Assembly (NCBI RefSeq): GCF_964246085.1
Contig: NZ_CAXTPD010000008.1
DNA: 64,000 nt
Strand: one strand, 5' to 3'
Source of the DNA: Brotaphodocola sp003480315
GTDB lineage: Bacteria; Bacillota; Clostridia; Lachnospirales; Lachnospiraceae
Position numbers and translations under genes: made by a program. Below the pieces are notes generated by a model. It was given only the letters and a program-made list of their open reading frames with translations. It ran no database searches and had not been told where the DNA came from. Below, piece after piece: positions 23,284 to 31,273 of the stretch (positions are counted from its first letter, which is position 1; each line of letters opens with the position of its first letter).

Positions 23284-23629
23284 TTATATGGCTATGTCTT
23301 ATCGCATGGAAATTGTAGAAGATAAAGACGAAGGTGGATTTGTAGTTTCTTATCCAGACTTGCCAGGATGTATTACATGTGGCGAAACGGTAGAACAGGC
23401 GGTTGCAAATGCTCAGGATGCAAAAAAAGCATGGCTTGAGGCGGCCTTGGAAGATGGAGCTGAGATTCATGAGCCAGATAGTCTTGAAGGTTATTCGGGA
23501 CAGTTTAAATTAAGGATTCCGCGCAGTCTGCACAGGTCACTGGCAGAACATTCTCAGAGAGAGGGAATCAGTATGAATCAGTATTGTGTGTACCTGCTAT
23601 CAAAAAATGATGCAGTATTTTCAAAATAA
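23264..23629 (+). CDS. hicB: HicB-type antitoxin
   Basis: A 121-residue antitoxin. The N-terminal partial RNase H-like fold (YRMEIVEDKDEGGFVVSYPD, then LPGCITCGETVEQAVANAQD) neutralises HicA. The C-terminal ribbon-helix-helix segment (LRIPRSLHRSLAEHSQREGI) should bind the promoter repeats. The start at 23264 follows GAGG by 7 bases inside the end of hicA. It ends before a terminator shared with the convergent Phn operon. Confidence 0.9.
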   Translation: MMKTLNDYMAMSYRMEIVEDKDEGGFVVSYPDLPGCITCGETVEQAVANAQDAKKAWLEAALEDGAEIHEPDSLEGYSGQFKLRIPRSLHRSLAEHSQREGISMNQYCVYLLSKNDAVFSK

Positions 23630-23635
23630 AAGTAT

Positions 23636-23692
23636 CAAACAAGGCACATGGAAGTCTGACAGAAGATTTCTGTATGCCTTGTTTGCGTTTTA
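23636..23692. terminator. Terminator between hicB and the phn-type operon
   Basis: CAAACAAGGCA (23636-23646) pairs with TGCCTTGTTTG (23675-23685), with an inner stem (GAAGTC with GATTTC), followed by CGTTTTATT. It lies between convergent genes. Confidence 0.75.
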
Positions 23693-23698
23693 TTGTAT

Positions 23699-25267
23699 TT
23701 ATGTTTGCGCCAGCTTCCCGGACACCACATCCACCATCCACACCAGCAGGATCAGTCCCAGAAGGATTGCTCCGGCCCTTGACCAGTCATATTTGTTCAT
23801 GGCAAAGATCAGCGGGGCACCGATGCCGCCGGCACCCACCAGGCCCAGCACCGATGCTTCGCGGATATTGACATCAAAACGGTAAAGAACGGCGGAACCA
23901 AATGCAGGAGCAATCTGCGGAAGCACGGCATGGCGGATGGCCGCCAGAGGGGAAACACCCATGGCGATGAGTGCCCGGTACGGACCAGGATCCAGCATAT
24001 CCAGACATTCGGTGAAGCGTTTGGTCAGAAGCCCGATGCTGCACATGGCCAGGGTCAGCACTCCGGTGAAGGCACCGGGACCGGATACCCGGATGAAGAT
24101 CAGTCCGTAGATCAGAAACGGGATGGAGCGGATGGCAATCACCAACAGGCGGAAAACTGCGCATACCGGAGCCGGGACAAACCGGCGGGTGCCGCAAAAA
24201 GCAAACGGAACAGCCAGGAGCGCACCAATTCCGGTTCCCACAATGGAAATGCAGACGGTCTCAAATAACAGGTAAAAGAGGCCGTCTTTTTTAGTGGAAA
24301 AGAAAAATGTCCAATCGGCCTGCAAGAGACCGCTCACCATGCTTTTTAAGGTACCGGGGCTGGTGTGGGAAAAGTCCGGCGGTGTCTGGAGTGCGAGACA
24401 GACACAAAATATCAGGAGTGTTCCTAAGCCAAGCAGCAGGAGATGCTGTTTTCGTTTAGGACCGGATGTGATTTCTGTCAGGAATTCTCTTCGTATCAGC
24501 GCAGACAGATAACGGCTGATGGCTTCAATGACACAGACCGTCAGAAACAAAACCAGAAGGATGGCACCGACCTTCTGAAATTCCCGCCAGGAAATCTTTT
24601 CATTCAGGATCAGGCCGATGCCGCCAGCACCGACATAACCCAGGATGGAACTCTGCCGTACGTTAGTCTCCAGCAGATACAGGGCATTGGTCAGATAGGA
24701 GGGCAGAATTTCCGGCAGGACCGCATGGATAAAGGCCGGAAACGAGGCACAGCCCATGGAGCGGAGTGCCCGGTAGGCAGCGGTGCATGCTGCGTCTGCA
24801 TCTTCGTAGGTTAGCTTTGTCATGATGGCAAAGGTGTAAAGGGTAATGGCGAAGGTGCCCGCAAAGGTGCCAAGCCCGAATAAAAAGGTGGCAAGCAGCG
24901 CCAGTACAAGAGCCGGGAAGGAGCGCAGCACCTGGATCACAAGACGGATCAGGCGGCGCAAAGCGGTTGGAAACTGAAGAGAAACCGCACCGAAAGGAGC
25001 TGCCAGAAGTCCCAGAACCGATCCGAGAATGGTTCCGCAGACAGACATCTGCAGGGTGTAAAAAAGTGGTGTCAGGACCTTGGGAAGATAAGAAAGATCC
25101 GGCCGGAGCATATCAGCAGCCAGGTCGGCCAGATGGTGTTTCCGCGCAAAAAAAAGCGCCGGCTCGCAGCCGGTGAAGGCTGCAGCGGCGAAGAAAACAG
25201 CCAGAAGGAGGAGCCAGCCGGACAGACGATATGCAGTTTTTCGATTGTGCCGTGTGGTCTGAAGCAT
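23699..25267 (-). CDS. phnE: PhnE-type ABC permease, fusion of two permease domains
   Basis: The 522-residue protein contains two complete PhnE-like permease units in one chain. The first (about residues 50-265) has the coupling motif TYEDADAACTAAYRALRSMG and ends NVRQSSILGYVGAGGIGLIL. The second (about 300-515) has TECLDMLDPGPYRALIAMGV and NIREASVLGLVGAGGIGAPL. A normal PhnE is about 270 residues and dimerises, so this fusion makes an obligate pseudo-heterodimer. It is the last gene of a phnD-phnC-phnE order operon. The substrate may be a phosphonate, phosphite or an unrelated compound; no phosphonate catabolism genes are nearby. AAAGGG precedes the ATG. Confidence 0.87.
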   Translation of the reverse strand: MLQTTRHNRKTAYRLSGWLLLLAVFFAAAAFTGCEPALFFARKHHLADLAADMLRPDLSYLPKVLTPLFYTLQMSVCGTILGSVLGLLAAPFGAVSLQFPTALRRLIRLVIQVLRSFPALVLALLATFLFGLGTFAGTFAITLYTFAIMTKLTYEDADAACTAAYRALRSMGCASFPAFIHAVLPEILPSYLTNALYLLETNVRQSSILGYVGAGGIGLILNEKISWREFQKVGAILLVLFLTVCVIEAISRYLSALIRREFLTEITSGPKRKQHLLLLGLGTLLIFCVCLALQTPPDFSHTSPGTLKSMVSGLLQADWTFFFSTKKDGLFYLLFETVCISIVGTGIGALLAVPFAFCGTRRFVPAPVCAVFRLLVIAIRSIPFLIYGLIFIRVSGPGAFTGVLTLAMCSIGLLTKRFTECLDMLDPGPYRALIAMGVSPLAAIRHAVLPQIAPAFGSAVLYRFDVNIREASVLGLVGAGGIGAPLIFAMNKYDWSRAGAILLGLILLVWMVDVVSGKLAQT

Positions 25268-25339
25268 AGAATAAACCCTTTGGAACTGCCCTGTGTGGAG
25301 GCGGTTCCCCTTTCTGAATGTGGTGATTTGCCTGGGAAA

Positions 25340-26083
25340 TCAGGCGTCTTTCTCATAGATGCAATGGATCATAGTCTCATCCAGTTGCTCCGGTTTCCCG
25401 TCAAAGGCCACGCTTCCGTCCTTCAGTCCGATAATCCGGTCAGAAAACTCCAGGGAAAGCTCCAGGTTGTGGCTGTTCATCAGAATGGTGACACCTTCCG
25501 TTTTCTGGATTTCTTTTAAAAGCTCTAAAATCTGATGACCGGTGACCGGGTCCAGGGATGCGGCCGGTTCATCGGCCAGCAATAATTTCGGATGCCGCAT
25601 CAGGGCGCGGGCAATGGCCACACGCTGTTTCTGGCCACCGGACAGTGACTTGACCGGTTCTTCCGCTTTTTCGGAGAGTCCGACCCGTTCCAGAAGTTTT
25701 AAGGCTTCTTTGCGGTGCTCATGCCCATAGAGACCGAACACGGCGGGAAACAGTGCCATATCCGGCAGACAGGCGGTAAGGACATTATCCAGGCAGGTGG
25801 AATTTTCTACGAGACAGAAATCCTGGTAGATGGTGCCGATCAAGCGGCGGACCTGCTTTTGCTCCCGTTTTGTCATGGCGGAATAAGCGGTTCCATCAAT
25901 CAAAAGCGCACCGGATGTTGGTGTATCCATGCCGTTTAAGATGCGAAACAGCGTAGTTTTTCCGGCACCGGACGGGCCGATCACGGATACGAATTCTCCC
26001 TGGGACACGGAAAGATTTACGTTTTTCAGGGCTACGGTCCCGCCGGGAAATTGCTTCCCGGAATTCTGTAATGTGAGTTCCAT
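25340..26083 (-). CDS. phnC: PhnC-type ABC transporter ATP-binding protein
   Basis: A 247-residue ATPase with all motifs: Walker A GPSGAGKTTLFRI, Q-loop RLIGTIYQDFCLVEN, signature LSGGQKQRVAIARALMRHP, Walker B LLLADEPAASLDPVTGHQIL and switch His in ILMNSHNLELSLEF. The set KNVNLSVSQGEFVSVIGPSG and the STCLDNVLT region fit the PhnC subfamily. It lies between the binding-protein and permease genes on the same strand. Family assignment is firm; ligand is open. Confidence 0.92.
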   Translation of the reverse strand: MELTLQNSGKQFPGGTVALKNVNLSVSQGEFVSVIGPSGAGKTTLFRILNGMDTPTSGALLIDGTAYSAMTKREQKQVRRLIGTIYQDFCLVENSTCLDNVLTACLPDMALFPAVFGLYGHEHRKEALKLLERVGLSEKAEEPVKSLSGGQKQRVAIARALMRHPKLLLADEPAASLDPVTGHQILELLKEIQKTEGVTILMNSHNLELSLEFSDRIIGLKDGSVAFDGKPEQLDETMIHCIYEKDA

Positions 26084-26145
26084 AGAAAATACCTGCCTGT
26101 GTTTTGTCCGTGACTGTGCGCAAACAGGACAGCCACGCTTTTCTG

Positions 26146-27249
26146 TTAGTTGAGAGACTTTAACAGCTCCTGTGCGGCGCGCTCACCATCGTAGTTGGCA
26201 TCATCGCCCCACTCATAGCCAATCTGGCTGAATACACTAAAGATTTCTTTCCCTTCGTCAGTTTCTGCCAGCTCAATAAAGGAATCTCCCAGTGCCTTGC
26301 GGAAATCCTCATCCTGCATCAGCTCGGAGTTTTTACTGTAGGCGATCATATCGTTGTAAATCGGTTCGGTAACACCAATGATGCCGGTCTGATTTACCAT
26401 CTCATCGGTTCCGCCCAGCTTTTCCTTCCAGTCTTTGGCATTTTTGGTACGGATGTGTCCGAAGGAAACCATGACATCAGCCTGTCCGGAGGCAAGGCGT
26501 GCCAGGGACGTGGTGTAGGAGTCAGACTGAACGGCATTGTCCAGATCGGCGATGGTTTTTCCGTAACGCTCCTGCAGCCACAGAGACGGATAGATGTAGC
26601 CGGACGCGGAGGTTGGTCCCATGACAGCCCAGGTTGCGCTGTTTAAGTCATCCCAGGTCAGCTCTTCACCATTGTTGACCTTTGCGAGCAGCTCCTGGCC
26701 TTTTGCACTTGGTCCGGCCAGAATGATGGAGCGGTAGTAGGTGCTCATGGCATCGGTGTTTTCCTCAATGGTACCGTCGTTCCAGTCCTTTGGATCCTCA
26801 GAATCCTTGTTGATGGCGTAGCGAAGGGCGGTCAGAAGCACGTCACAGTCATCGGAGAACAGCACATAGTTTCCGCCGGAGATGAAGCCGATGTCCGCGC
26901 TTCCTGCGCTTAAGGCCTCACCGACGGCGGTGTAGCTGGTGCCAACCGTCATGTCAATGTCAGCTACATCATACCCTTTGGTCAGAAGCTCTTCTTTTAA
27001 CAGATTCTCTAACGGCTCCGTTGCGGTGGTAATGGTATCCGCGTCAGCGTAAGGGGAAAATGCGATCTTTAAGGAATCCACGGCTTTCGGTTCGGTGGAT
27101 TCTGTAGATTCAGAAGCTGCGCTCTCAGAGCCGTTTGCGGCAGTTGTCTCTGTGGCAGAAGTTTCAGGAGCGGATGTCTTGGAAGAACATCCGGTGACAA
27201 GTCCCAGGCAGAGTGCCAGGGAAAGTGCTGGTACAACAAATTTTTTCAT
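26146..27249 (-). CDS. phnD: PhnD-type substrate-binding lipoprotein
   Basis: A 367-residue phosphate/phosphite/phosphonate-type binding protein. The signal MKKFVVPALSLALCLGLVTG ends in the lipobox GCSS, followed by a Ser/Thr/Glu linker. The mature part starts SLKIAFSPYADADTITTATE, then PLENLLKEELLTKGYDV, and has the family's SYTAVGEALSAGSADIGFIS segment. The SAS loop that contacts phosphonates appears here as MGPTSASGYIYPSLWL. The first gene of the operon, it is preceded by GGAGG and a leader of about 370 bases that ends in a terminator. Confidence 0.88.
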   Translation of the reverse strand: MKKFVVPALSLALCLGLVTGCSSKTSAPETSATETTAANGSESAASESTESTEPKAVDSLKIAFSPYADADTITTATEPLENLLKEELLTKGYDVADIDMTVGTSYTAVGEALSAGSADIGFISGGNYVLFSDDCDVLLTALRYAINKDSEDPKDWNDGTIEENTDAMSTYYRSIILAGPSAKGQELLAKVNNGEELTWDDLNSATWAVMGPTSASGYIYPSLWLQERYGKTIADLDNAVQSDSYTTSLARLASGQADVMVSFGHIRTKNAKDWKEKLGGTDEMVNQTGIIGVTEPIYNDMIAYSKNSELMQDEDFRKALGDSFIELAETDEGKEIFSVFSQIGYEWGDDANYDGERAAQELLKSLN

Positions 27250-27364
27250 AAAATAATACCTCCAATGGCCCGTTTCGGGCAGAATAAATTTGTGCGCACA
27301 GGCGCGATATTCTGCTGAAAGCGTTTCGGATTTGGTTCATCTGCGGGAGAAATCCTGCAAAATG

Positions 27365-27620
27365 AAAAAGGGCATGCCGCAGCATGCCTGAACGAGACCT
27401 TCAGACAGAATGCTGACAGCCCGTATCTGGACAGAGTACGGACAGGGGACGGTCGATCCTTTCTGGGATCCTCTCAGCCCGGAACACGGACTCCCTCGCA
27501 ATCTGGTTTTCGTCATCGTGATAAATGTTTTTTGTTTCGGTTCATGCAGCGCAAAAACCGTACCGTTCTGATCGTAATGTCAGGGAGCTCCCCCTCACAT
27601 TGCATTCCGTTAACCGATAA
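27365..27620 (-). promoter_or_regulatory. Long structured leader with intrinsic terminator, candidate riboswitch
   Basis: Between the promoter at 27651-27623 and the phnD start, the minus-strand transcript has about 250 structured bases. They end in a terminator hairpin (arms 27388-27382 and 27377-27371) followed by CTTTTTC. A CAGCAT just upstream can pair with ATGCTG of the terminator, a possible antiterminator. One block (about 27487-27440) reads GGGAGTCC, short loop, GGGCTGAGAG, a perfect 5-bp stem GATCC/GGATC, then GACC, which matches the pyrimidine-sensing half of the thiamine-pyrophosphate aptamer. The other half, with the conserved CCTGAT and TAAT blocks, is not recognisable. Class is therefore open. 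Confidence 0.5.
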
Positions 27621-27622
27621 GG

Positions 27623-27651
27623 ATTGTAGCACAGAAAGCAGAAAAAAACAA
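27623..27651 (-). promoter_or_regulatory. Promoter of the phnD-type operon
   Basis: On the minus strand TTGTTT (27651-27646) and TACAAT (27628-27623) are 17 bases apart. It sits about 375 bases upstream of phnD, leaving room for the structured leader. Confidence 0.65.
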
Positions 27652-27720
27652 GGGAAGAACACCCTGGAAAAGCATGCGGACGTGTAACAGAAATGTAAGA
27701 AAAGGGTAAGCTTGGTGTTC

Positions 27721-27748
27721 TTGCGGAGGGGGGAACATTTTATATAAT
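27721..27748 (+). promoter_or_regulatory. Promoter of the DUF2812 gene
   Basis: TATAAT at 27743-27748 is preceded 16 bases earlier by a weak TTGCGG. It is about 97 bases before the start at 27845. The 595-base gap 27250-27844 is thus filled by the phnD leader and two promoters. Confidence 0.5.
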
Positions 27749-27844
27749 AAAAATAGAAAGAATGGATGTTTAGTCGTGCCAGTGAAAATACGGAACTGTT
27801 ACGAAAAGAGAAAACAGAGGGTGAAAGCGGAAGGAGGCGGTTTT

Positions 27845-29230
27845 ATGAAACAGACAAAACACATCTGGTGGACATTTTCTCCCTGGGAGGCAGACGCGCT
27901 GCGTCAGTATCTGGAACAGTTGGCCCTGGAGGGCTGGTATCCGGAAAGCATTGGCATAATCGGCATGAAATGCCGCCTGGGTGAACCGGAAAAGCGCCGT
28001 TATGCGGCGGTGCTGGCACCGAAGACCTCCGTACTGACTGGGGTGGATTCCTGGGACGCCGGAAAATTCCGAGAACGCTGTGAAGCCGCCGGATGGAAGC
28101 TTCAGTACAGTGGTACAAACTGGCAGATTTTTTATACTACGGATGAAACGTTGGAGCTTACAGAGGAAATGAGTGACGCAAACCAGTTTTTGATTCAGAA
28201 AGCCCTGGTATTTGGCTGGTCCACCCGTATTTTCTATCCGCTGATCGTGGTGCTGGAGTGCTGGCTGGTGTATCAGTACTTTCAGAATCCGGGAAAATTG
28301 TTTACCGATCCCTGGACGCTGTTTTCCATGACCCTCAGTCTGGTGCTTATCTTTTCTTATGGGATTCCCTATGTGCATCTGCTTCGCTGGGTGCGGAATA
28401 GTGCGTGCATGTTAAAAGAAGAAGGTCATCTTCCGGTTATGGATTTAAAGAAACGACTGCGAAGCAAAAAACGACTGGTGATCTTGCTTGGAGTGCTGAT
28501 TTCTGTGTCACTTGCCATTGCATTTTCCCTTTCTATCCGCATGGTTGTCACCACGGTAATGTCCAGCCTGATTTTCCTGGGAAGCGCATATCTGGTGCTT
28601 TACTGGCTCCGGAAGCATGGAAGCGGCGATTCCCGCGAAAACTGGATCGGTTACCTGGTCGGCGTGACTGTGCTCTGCATGATTCTGGTGCCGCTGGCTG
28701 GGGCAGTGATCGATCATCTGTGCGGGAATGAGGAGATAAATGAAAACCGGAAACAGACTGCATTTGCCAGTTATCAGAACAATGATATTCAGGTGGACAG
28801 GGCTGGAAATCAGGTGGTTGTGACGGTTTACAAAAGCCGCTTCTCCTGGATTATTCAGAAGACAAGAACGTGCTATCCGAAGACTATGTCCAGATGGTGG
28901 GATGTGACGGAGTTGGAAGTGCCGGAAGCGTTAAGCGCACTGCCGGACGGTGTGAGCATTTCCTGGTATCGGTACAATATACGCAAAGAGGATGAAAAAG
29001 AAAAAACGGAATCGCAGGAAGTGATAGCAGCAGACAGGAAAACCGTGGAGGAATTGCAGAAGGAACAGAATGCTGTGCCGGAAGCGGAGGAAACGCCGGA
29101 AATTGTACTGGATGAGCTGATCTTAAGTGATAACAACCGCCTGGTCATTCTGGATTACGGCGGAGGAACCGATGCGTCCAGCGTGGAAGAGGCGGTGGAT
29201 GGATTTCTGGAACCGTTGCTGAAGCAATAG
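27845..29230 (+). CDS. DUF2812 domain membrane protein
   Basis: The 461-residue protein begins with a DUF2812 domain (residues 1-100: WWTFSPWEADALRQYLEQLA, KFRERCEAAGWKLQYSGTNW, QIFYTTD). Four to six membrane helices follow at about residues 125-300 (YPLIVVLECWLVYQYF, LFSMTLSLVLIFSYGIPYVH, GVLISVSLAIAFSLSIRMVV, GYLVGVTVLCMILVPLAGAV). An external or cytoplasmic C-terminal domain of about 160 residues closes it. Proteins of this kind are usually encoded with a PadR repressor; none is present here. Function unknown. AAGGAGG precedes the ATG. Confidence 0.8.
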   Translation: MKQTKHIWWTFSPWEADALRQYLEQLALEGWYPESIGIIGMKCRLGEPEKRRYAAVLAPKTSVLTGVDSWDAGKFRERCEAAGWKLQYSGTNWQIFYTTDETLELTEEMSDANQFLIQKALVFGWSTRIFYPLIVVLECWLVYQYFQNPGKLFTDPWTLFSMTLSLVLIFSYGIPYVHLLRWVRNSACMLKEEGHLPVMDLKKRLRSKKRLVILLGVLISVSLAIAFSLSIRMVVTTVMSSLIFLGSAYLVLYWLRKHGSGDSRENWIGYLVGVTVLCMILVPLAGAVIDHLCGNEEINENRKQTAFASYQNNDIQVDRAGNQVVVTVYKSRFSWIIQKTRTCYPKTMSRWWDVTELEVPEALSALPDGVSISWYRYNIRKEDEKEKTESQEVIAADRKTVEELQKEQNAVPEAEETPEIVLDELILSDNNRLVILDYGGGTDASSVEEAVDGFLEPLLKQ

Positions 29231-29292
29231 AACCGAAATCAGATGAATAGAGGGACAGTGCAGGTGTGAAAATCTGTTCTGTCCTTCTGTTA

Positions 29293-29595
29293 TCATGAAT
29301 CAACATCTGCAGGAATGCAGATAAAATCCAGATTATCCCGTGCACATTGTCCGGGGGAGATACGGCGGCCGGTTTTGGGACAGAAAAGGTCACGGCCGGG
29401 CTCCAGAAAGATCAGATCACCCTTCTGGAAGGTTCCGTCAGTGCAGGATTTGGTGACAAGATAAGGCCTGTCCGGCGTCAGAGAGAGACGCTGGATCGTA
29501 TCTTTCAAAAGTGCTCCTTTTTCCAGCAGTTCATCCCAGGATAACAGTTTTTTATTAGAAGAATTCGGCTTATCCGAAGTGGATTCGTATTTCAT
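29293..29595 (-). CDS. Unknown small protein divergent from a ribbon-helix-helix gene
   Basis: I do not recognise this 100-residue soluble protein (start MKYESTSDKPNSSNKKLLSW). The middle reads LLKDTIQRLSLTPDRPYLVT, then DGTFQKGDLIFLEPGRDLFC and a C-terminal NLDFICIPADVDS, suggesting a small beta-rich fold. GGGAG lies 9 bases before the chosen ATG; a GTG-type extension upstream is possible. It is transcribed divergently from the ribbon-helix-helix gene at 29735 across a shared 139-base region with three direct repeats, so the two may form a regulated pair. Coding status is supported by the site, spacing and a normal amino acid mix. Confidence 0.55.
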   Translation of the reverse strand: MKYESTSDKPNSSNKKLLSWDELLEKGALLKDTIQRLSLTPDRPYLVTKSCTDGTFQKGDLIFLEPGRDLFCPKTGRRISPGQCARDNLDFICIPADVDS

Positions 29596-29617
29596 TTGGA
29601 TGATCTCCCTCAATAAT

Positions 29618-29647
29618 TTTATCCTACTTTATCATACTTTATCTCAC
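29618..29647. repeat. Three 10-bp direct repeats, candidate ribbon-helix-helix operator
   Basis: TTTATCCTAC, TTTATCATAC and TTTATCTCAC lie head to tail, exactly one helical turn apart, between two divergent genes. Ribbon-helix-helix repressors commonly bind such same-face repeats. An extended -10 (TGCTATAGT, 29672-29680) for the downstream gene follows. Confidence 0.7.
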
Positions 29648-29734
29648 TTAACAATATCAAATCCGCCTTCATGCTATAGTACAAAAAAGTTTGCGAACAC
29701 CGTGAACCGTACAAAAGTGAAGGAGGATAACGGC

Positions 29735-29893
29735 ATGAGACCGCTAAAAGGGAAAGTCAGCATCACGCTGGACAGCGACATCATACAGACGATCAAAGAT
29801 TACGCAGAAGAAGATGACCGCTCATTCAGCCAGTACATCAATATGGTATTGAAGGAATATATAAGCAGGCGAAGCAGGACTGAAAAAGGATAG
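29735..29893 (+). CDS. Small ribbon-helix-helix protein
   Basis: A 52-residue protein. The pattern KGKVSITLDSDIIQTIKDYA then EEDDRSFSQYINMVLKEYIS is a complete Arc/MetJ/CopG fold: a beta strand with alternating polar residues followed by two helices. It should bind DNA as a dimer. The ATG at 29735 is preceded by AGGAGG at 8 bases; longer upstream readings lack a site. The three 10-bp repeats about 90 bases upstream are its likely target. Such proteins are often antitoxins or copy-control repressors, but no toxin adjoins on this strand. Confidence 0.8.
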   Translation: MRPLKGKVSITLDSDIIQTIKDYAEEDDRSFSQYINMVLKEYISRRSRTEKG

Positions 29894-29977
29894 TCTTGCC
29901 GGTGCCTGCTTTTTATTATACAACGAAAATACGATATGACAAGACAATATAACAATATTATCTATTTATGGACAATA

Positions 29978-30034
29978 CAGATGAAGACCACTGGAGGCAG
30001 CTGTCAGGCAGCAGCTTCCAAGGGTCTTCATCTG
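29978..30034. terminator. Hairpin downstream of the LysR gene
   Basis: CAGATGAAGACC (29978-29989) pairs perfectly with GGTCTTCATCTG (30023-30034), with an inner GGCAGCTG/CAGC stem. It lies just past the LysR stop. T-runs are short, so termination strength is uncertain. Confidence 0.55.
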
Positions 30035-30046
30035 TTTCAGGGAGTT

Positions 30047-30994
30047 TTACATTTGGGAGAGGTTCTCTAGATGTTCGCTATGGTAAGTATCCAGAATATC
30101 GTGAATGAGCCGTTGTTCAAGATGGGATGGCTGATGGCTTTTCAGGCGTATTATCTGCAGATACCGATAAAAGTCTTTTTCTGGCAGACACCAGCAGAGT
30201 TCCTGGCTGGTAGCACAGGAACGCGAGGTTACGATGGGCATAAGTGTAATACCAAGCTGGTTTTTTACCATTTCCATAATGGAATTTGTATTGTTGATAT
30301 TGCAGAAAACGTGAAAACCAGGGCAATATTCATTTAAAATCTCAATGGCTACGATACCGTCGGAAGTCTCTTTAGGAGACAGGATAAAGGGGGCTGCTCG
30401 AAACCAGGACAGATTGGTTCTGGGAGGAAGCTTGCCTACTGGAACGGCAAAGTCCGGATGGGCTTTTAAAACAGGATGATCCGGTGACAAAAACAGAGCA
30501 AAAGGTTCCGGACGGATTAATTCCACATTGCAGTCCGGCAGAGATAAAAGTTTGTCACGGGCTACAATGATAAAATCCAGTTCCAGATGTTTTAGGAGAT
30601 GCAGCAGAGAGAATGCGCGTCCCTCAGATACAGAAATATCAGCATCTGCATAGAATTCCTTATGTGAGGCAAGTACTTGGGAAAAAATGTGGAAGCCGTA
30701 ATTGGAAGCCAGTCCAATACGGATTTTTTGCTGGGATTTTAAGGCATGCAGCTGTGCATACAGGCGGTTGCGTACATCCAGCATTTCAGAAGCAGTTTGC
30801 ACATAGATTTTTCCTTCTGGAGTAATCTGAAGGCGGTTTTTCTTCCGGGTAAACAGGCGTATCCCAAGTTCCGTTTCCAGATTGCTCACAAAAAAACTGA
30901 GGGCAGGCTGGGAGATGGAAAGATTTTTTGCAGCTTCAGAAAGGGTTCCCTGCCGAGCTACTTCACAAATGTATTCCAGATCTTTTAGAATCAT
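30047..30994 (-). CDS. LysR family transcriptional regulator
   Basis: A 315-residue LysR regulator. The winged helix-turn-helix is at residues 1-60 (LKDLEYICEVARQGTLSEAA, KNLSISQPALSFFVSNLETE) and the effector domain spans about 90-300 (RIGLASNYGFHIFSQVLASH, CNINNTNSIMEMVKNQLGIT). It is divergent from the DUF3798-ABC-M20 operon, the standard place for a LysR activator of that operon. A second, related LysR gene closes the same operon at 39302. The effector is probably a product of peptide or N-acyl amino acid breakdown, by context only. Confidence 0.92.
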   Translation of the reverse strand: MILKDLEYICEVARQGTLSEAAKNLSISQPALSFFVSNLETELGIRLFTRKKNRLQITPEGKIYVQTASEMLDVRNRLYAQLHALKSQQKIRIGLASNYGFHIFSQVLASHKEFYADADISVSEGRAFSLLHLLKHLELDFIIVARDKLLSLPDCNVELIRPEPFALFLSPDHPVLKAHPDFAVPVGKLPPRTNLSWFRAAPFILSPKETSDGIVAIEILNEYCPGFHVFCNINNTNSIMEMVKNQLGITLMPIVTSRSCATSQELCWCLPEKDFYRYLQIIRLKSHQPSHLEQRLIHDILDTYHSEHLENLSQM

Positions 30995-31062
30995 AAGTCA
31001 TTGTGCACTTTTTATAAGAAAAGTGAGAAACTTACTAAATTTTATAATCATTAAAAAGATTC

Positions 31063-31139
31063 TATAGCAAACTATAAGTGAAATCAATAGTATTTATAAA
31101 ATATATATGTTCGACAAAAACGTATTAGATTATTATAAT
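31063..31139 (+). promoter_or_regulatory. Operator and promoter region of the DUF3798 operon
   Basis: TATAGCAAACTATA (31063-31076) is a perfect inverted repeat of the LysR type. About 50 bases downstream are TTCGAC (31110-31115) and TATAAT (31134-31139), 18 bases apart. The poor -35 is what an activator-dependent promoter would show. The remaining intergenic sequence is very AT-rich. Confidence 0.5.
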
Positions 31140-31273
31140 TGAGAAAAACAGAGAAGAAAAAGCAAATATAAAACATAATTGTTCGAGTAATTGAGAATAC
31201 TCTGAAAAATATGATGAATAATTAGAAAAACGTATTAAAAATGATTTACAAACATATAAAAGGAGGAAATACT

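Noticed and set aside
27365..27620. A definite thiamine-pyrophosphate riboswitch
   Set aside because: Only the P2-P3 half matches; the conserved CCTGAT, TAAT and GCG elements of the other half could not be found, so the element is reported as unclassified.
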